NCBI RefSeq assembly: GCF_002482975.1
Contig: NZ_DLHA01000031.1
Span: 33,024 to 60,389 of the forward strand
Direction of reading: 5' to 3'
Length of the DNA stretch: 27,366 nucleotides
Origin: Flavobacterium sp. UBA7680
Lineage (GTDB): Bacteria > Bacteroidota > Bacteroidia > Flavobacteriales > Flavobacteriaceae
A model generated the notes under the pieces. That model searched no databases and was not told where the DNA came from. It worked only from the letters and a program-made list of their open reading frames with translations. The translations under genes were made by a program, and so were the position numbers. Position 1 is the first letter of the stretch, and the number at the start of each line of letters is the position of its first letter. This document shows positions 24,771 through 27,366 of this stretch, in pieces.

Positions 24771-25505
24771 TCAATTCCTACCTTTTTCGTTACAATACAA
24801 TTCATTTAACGGTTCGCTTTGCCAGAACTCCTTGGTATCCACATTCATAATGGTTAAAGGGCCTTTAAAAGCGGCGCCGGTATCAACATTCCAAACGCAG
24901 GCTTTGTTTATGGGCACCGTTTCTCCAATTCGGGTAACCGGAGTGTGGCCAATATAAATTTCTTTATAAACCGTAAAACGTTTCGGATAATATAAATCAT
25001 CAGGTTTTAAATTCGGGTCTAAAGCCAATGCTGATTCCCAAAGTGTTCTGTCCCAATAAAATAATTTCGGAAAGTATTCCCAGACAACACCGTTTAAATT
25101 CGTAAATCCGGCATGAACAAAAAGTCTGTTTTGATCATCCAGATAATAATCTTTCAGTGATTCAAAAAAAGCGATATGTTCTCTTTTTCGTTCTGGAGAA
25201 ATTTTAGAATAACCTTCAACAGTAGCTTTTCCACCATGTTTGTACCACATTTCTTCATCTAAATCTTCATGTCTGTTCTCCAACCAGTCTAAAGCCAGCT
25301 GATCATGATTTCCTCTAATGCAAATACAGTTTTGTTTGGTTTTAAGGTCGATTAAAAAATCAATAACTTCTGCCGACTGGCTCCAGCCGTCAACATAATC
25401 GCCTAAAAATATAAGAGTATCTTGTGTAGTAACTTCGGCTCTTTTCAACACTTGCTCAAGAGCGAGTAATCCTCCGTGTATGTCGCCTATAACAAATGTT
25501 CGCAT
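24771..25505 (-). CDS. PPP-family metallophosphatase (bacterial serine/threonine phosphatase-like)
   Basis: 244 residues with all metal-binding motifs of the PPP phosphatase fold: GDIHG (Asp8, His10), GDYVDGW (Asp36), GNHD (Asn67, His68) and two later histidines, HAGF (His131) and GHTP (His187). Members remove phosphate from proteins or from small molecules such as diadenosine tetraphosphate. The close spacing and size match the bacterial PrpA/PrpB and ApaH-like group; substrate cannot be decided from sequence. There is no signal peptide, so it is cytoplasmic. It is transcribed away from dinB and shares its upstream region with it. Confidence 0.9.
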   Translation of the reverse strand: MRTFVIGDIHGGLLALEQVLKRAEVTTQDTLIFLGDYVDGWSQSAEVIDFLIDLKTKQNCICIRGNHDQLALDWLENRHEDLDEEMWYKHGGKATVEGYSKISPERKREHIAFFESLKDYYLDDQNRLFVHAGFTNLNGVVWEYFPKLFYWDRTLWESALALDPNLKPDDLYYPKRFTVYKEIYIGHTPVTRIGETVPINKACVWNVDTGAAFKGPLTIMNVDTKEFWQSEPLNELYCNEKGRN

Positions 25506-25540
25506 TGTTTAATATTTCGAGTAAACTACAAAAATAATTA

Positions 25541-25563
25541 AAATGATTCGTTTGGAATCATTT
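25541..25563. promoter_or_regulatory. Perfect inverted repeat in the phosphatase-dinB divergent region
   Basis: AAATGATTC, a GTTTG loop, then GAATCATTT: nine base pairs without mismatch. No T run follows, so it is a possible operator or RNA hairpin in the leader of the minus-strand phosphatase gene, starting about 36 nt from its start codon. Confidence 0.5.
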
Positions 25564-25631
25564 AGTTGTTAATCTTTAAAAATTGATACTATTTATAACT
25601 ATAGCGCCGTTCTTTTTATTGCTTTACTGTT

Positions 25632-25639
25632 TAAATTTG
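25632..25639 (+). promoter_or_regulatory. -7 element directly before dinB (possible leaderless transcript)
   Basis: TAAATTTG is an exact TAnnTTTG, and the dinB ATG begins only 4 nt later (25644). Transcription from this element would start at or within a few bases of the start codon. The upstream TTTG partner is weak. Confidence 0.45.
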
Positions 25640-25643
25640 CATA

Positions 25644-26726
25644 ATGTCAGATGTGCCAACATATCGAAAAATTATCCATATTGATATGGATGCTTTTTAT
25701 GCCTCGGTAGAGCAGATGGATAATCCTGCTTTACGCGGAAAACCTGTTGCTGTTGGTGGCTCAGAAAATAGAGGAGTAGTTTCGGCCGCAAGTTACGAAG
25801 CCAGAAAATTTGGTGTTCGCAGTGCTATAAGCGGAGTTTTGGCAAAAAAATATTGTCCCGAAATTATTTTTGTCCGACCGAGATTTGACCGCTACAAAGA
25901 GATTTCTTCTAAAATTCATAAAATCTTTCACGAATACACCGATTTGGTAGAGCCGCTTTCGCTGGATGAAGCTTATCTAGATGTAACCCAAAATAAAAAA
26001 GGAAATCCAAGTGCCAGTTTATTAGCGAAAGAAATCAGACTCCGAATTTTAAATGAAGTTGGACTTACAGCTTCAGCAGGAATTTCTGTAAATAAGTTTG
26101 TGGCCAAAATTGCCAGCGATGTTAATAAACCAAACGGACAAAAAACTGTAAATCCAGATGAAATTATACCTTTTTTGGAAGAATTGCCTATTCGAAAATT
26201 CTATGGAGTTGGAAAAGTTACAACTGAAAAAATGTATCAGCTCGGAATTTTTACAGGACTGGATCTTAAAGGTAAATCGCTAGAATTTCTGGAGAAACAC
26301 TTCGGAAAATCAGGTACTTTTTATTATAAAGTAGTTCGGGGAATTCACAACAGTGAAGTGAAATCACACCGAATTACAAAATCTGTAGCTGCAGAACATA
26401 CTTTTGATGTCAATTTATCTTCAGAAATATTTATGCTCGAACAGCTTGACAGAATTGCTGTTTCATTAGAAAAAAGATTAAAAAGACACAATATTTCCGG
26501 TAAAACGGTTACGCTTAAAATCAAATACAGCGACTTTACTCAACAAACAAGGAGTAAAACGCTGCCTTATTTTATTTCAGATAAAAGTTTGATTATGGAA
26601 ATTGTGGAAGAACTGCTGTATCAGGAAAAAATGAAAGATTCTGTTCGTTTGCTTGGAATTTCGCTCAACAATTTGAATAACGAAGAAAAAAAAGCCGTTG
26701 TAGTACAACTAAAGTTTGCATTTTAA
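25644..26726 (+). CDS. dinB: DNA polymerase IV (Y-family translesion polymerase)
   Basis: 360 residues, the normal length. It copies past damaged bases with low fidelity. The palm has HIDMDAFYASVEQ with catalytic Asp14 (and Asp16 nearby), and SLDEAYLDV with Asp108 and Glu109, the metal ligands. The steric-gate/finger region SAASYEARKFGVRS and the helix-hairpin-helix segment FYGVGKVTTEKM follow, then the little-finger domain. The last six residues, QLKFAF, resemble a beta-clamp binding peptide. The start is fixed by the family's usual ~10 residues before HIDMD. It is followed by a PAS protein gene, but a gap of 106 nt with its own promoter element separates them. Confidence 0.96.
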   Translation: MSDVPTYRKIIHIDMDAFYASVEQMDNPALRGKPVAVGGSENRGVVSAASYEARKFGVRSAISGVLAKKYCPEIIFVRPRFDRYKEISSKIHKIFHEYTDLVEPLSLDEAYLDVTQNKKGNPSASLLAKEIRLRILNEVGLTASAGISVNKFVAKIASDVNKPNGQKTVNPDEIIPFLEELPIRKFYGVGKVTTEKMYQLGIFTGLDLKGKSLEFLEKHFGKSGTFYYKVVRGIHNSEVKSHRITKSVAAEHTFDVNLSSEIFMLEQLDRIAVSLEKRLKRHNISGKTVTLKIKYSDFTQQTRSKTLPYFISDKSLIMEIVEELLYQEKMKDSVRLLGISLNNLNNEEKKAVVVQLKFAF

Positions 26727-26730
26727 ATTT

Positions 26731-26769
26731 GGAAAAGTTTTAGTAAAATTTTACTAAATGAGGTTTTCC
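26731..26769. promoter_or_regulatory. Symmetric palindrome after dinB
   Basis: A perfect 20-nt palindrome (26739-26758, halves TTTAGTAAAA and TTTTACTAAA) is flanked by GGAAAA (26731-26736) and its complement TTTTCC (26764-26769). No T run follows directly. It may be a weak hairpin after dinB or an operator for the PAS protein gene. Confidence 0.45.
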
Positions 26770-26795
26770 CGTAATTTATTTTGTAACTTTAGTAG

Positions 26796-26803
26796 TAAGT
26801 TTG
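26796..26803 (+). promoter_or_regulatory. -7 element of the PAS protein gene
   Basis: TAAGTTTG matches TAnnTTTG and lies 29 nt before the ATG at 26833. The nearest TTTG (26780-26783) is closer than the usual spacing, so support is partial. Confidence 0.4.
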
Positions 26804-26832
26804 AGAGAAAAGATTTCTAAAATTCATTTAAT

Positions 26833-27333
26833 ATGAAAAAGAATAGCTCTGATGATACAGCAAACCGGACTTGGTTGCCTATTTTGGCCTTAGATCTTCA
26901 TTATGAGTATTTAAATGAATTGAAGGCCGTTTTTGCCGATATGAAAAAGGTAAATAAAATCTCAACTCAATTTACCTGGAACGATAAAAACCTTAAAATC
27001 GAAGAAAGAATCAAAGACGAAGTAGTGCTTATTACTGATTTAGATTTAAAAATCGTCTTCGCATCAAACAGAATCAAAAGAATGACGGGATATAAAGAAG
27101 ATGAAATTTTAGGGAAAACGCCTAAAATGTTTCAGGGCCCGGAAACTTGTAAAACAGCTTTAAAAGAAATTCAGGAAGCAATAAAATTGCAAGAACCTTT
27201 TAAGAAAACCATCCAAAACTATAAAAAAGACGGCAGAACCTATAAATGCAGTATGGATGCAACTCCAATTTATAATTTAAAAGGAGAGCTCTCGCATTTT
27301 ATAGCTTTTGAAAAAGAAGATAAAAGCGCTTAA
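26833..27333 (+). CDS. Stand-alone LOV-like PAS domain protein lacking the photoactive cysteine
   Basis: 166 residues. About 60 N-terminal residues without a recognised domain precede one PAS domain (about 63-164). The segment GKTPKMFQGPET aligns with the GxNCRFLQGPET motif of LOV flavin-binding photosensors, but the adduct-forming cysteine is replaced by Pro97. The following NYKKDG and DATPIYNLKGEL pieces fit the rest of a LOV/PAS fold. There is no kinase, GGDEF, DNA-binding or other output domain and no signal peptide. It could bind a flavin without forming the covalent photoadduct, bind another ligand, or act only through protein contacts. It is likely cytoplasmic; nothing in the neighbourhood reveals a partner. 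Confidence 0.8.
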   Translation: MKKNSSDDTANRTWLPILALDLHYEYLNELKAVFADMKKVNKISTQFTWNDKNLKIEERIKDEVVLITDLDLKIVFASNRIKRMTGYKEDEILGKTPKMFQGPETCKTALKEIQEAIKLQEPFKKTIQNYKKDGRTYKCSMDATPIYNLKGELSHFIAFEKEDKSA

Positions 27334-27366
27334 GTTTTTTAATGCCCCAAAGACGCTAAGACACAA
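27334..27366. repeat. Start of a dispersed CGCTAAG-type intergenic repeat
   Basis: The window ends in AAAGACGCTAAGACAC. Its reverse complement shares TCTTAGCGTCT with the repeat at about 100-120, and the GCTAAG word also occurs in the arms of the inverted repeat at 20043-20371. It is cut by the window edge. Confidence 0.4.

Noticed and set aside
1..27366. Mobile element, prophage or defence island
   Set aside because: No transposase, integrase, restriction, toxin-antitoxin or phage structural gene was seen, and the genes present are common Flavobacterium chromosome content.

Overview
The window reads as chromosomal DNA of a Flavobacterium or close Bacteroidota relative. The evidence is the low G+C content, the gliding lipoprotein gene gldH, a secreted protease ending in a type IX secretion (T9SS) type A sorting domain, a TonB-dependent receptor with a carboxypeptidase-regulatory-like domain, repeated Bacteroidota-type promoters (TTTG, about 18 nt, TAnnTTTG), weak or absent Shine-Dalgarno sequences, and dispersed palindromic intergenic repeats. 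No rRNA, tRNA, CRISPR array, transposase, integrase or phage gene was seen.

Layout: (1) 180-5851, minus strand: a complete tripartite RND efflux operon (membrane-fusion lipoprotein, AcrB-type pump, outer-membrane factor lipoprotein). (2) 6127-9085, plus strand: a tRNA wobble-uridine hydroxylation cluster with trhO (rhodanese type, O2 route), trhP (U32 family, prephenate route) and a small 4Fe-4S ferredoxin overlapping trhP by one base. The TrhO protein ends in a copy of the C-terminal domain of its neighbour TrhP. (3) 9176-9988, minus: an exported protein made of two copies of one domain. (4) 10327-14480, plus: an envelope operon ricT (PSP1), gldH and penicillin-binding protein 1A, closed by a strong terminator. 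(5) 14481-14896: a gene-free stretch with four evenly spaced small palindromes. (6) 14897-16333: scoA/scoB 3-oxoacid CoA-transferase. (7) 16460-16897: a small membrane protein. (8) 17223-19991: a secreted M4 metalloprotease. (9) 19992-20372: a large nested inverted repeat between convergent genes. (10) 20373-23027, minus: a TonB-dependent receptor. (11) 23218-24105: an exported SAM hydroxide adenosyltransferase-like protein. (12) 24191-25505, minus: a beta-barrel-like protein and a PPP-type metallophosphatase. (13) 25644-27333: DNA polymerase IV and a LOV-like PAS protein without the photoactive cysteine.

Most of the window is ordinary core and envelope gene content. The strongest candidate for something little described is the trhO-trhP-ferredoxin cluster: both known routes to 5-hydroxyuridine at tRNA position 34 lie side by side and share a homologous C-terminal domain, which suggests a common tRNA-binding or partner-binding module. 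The second is the pair of intergenic palindrome arrays with about 50-nt spacing, at the left edge and near 14.7 kb. All homology calls come from reading motifs, not from database searches.
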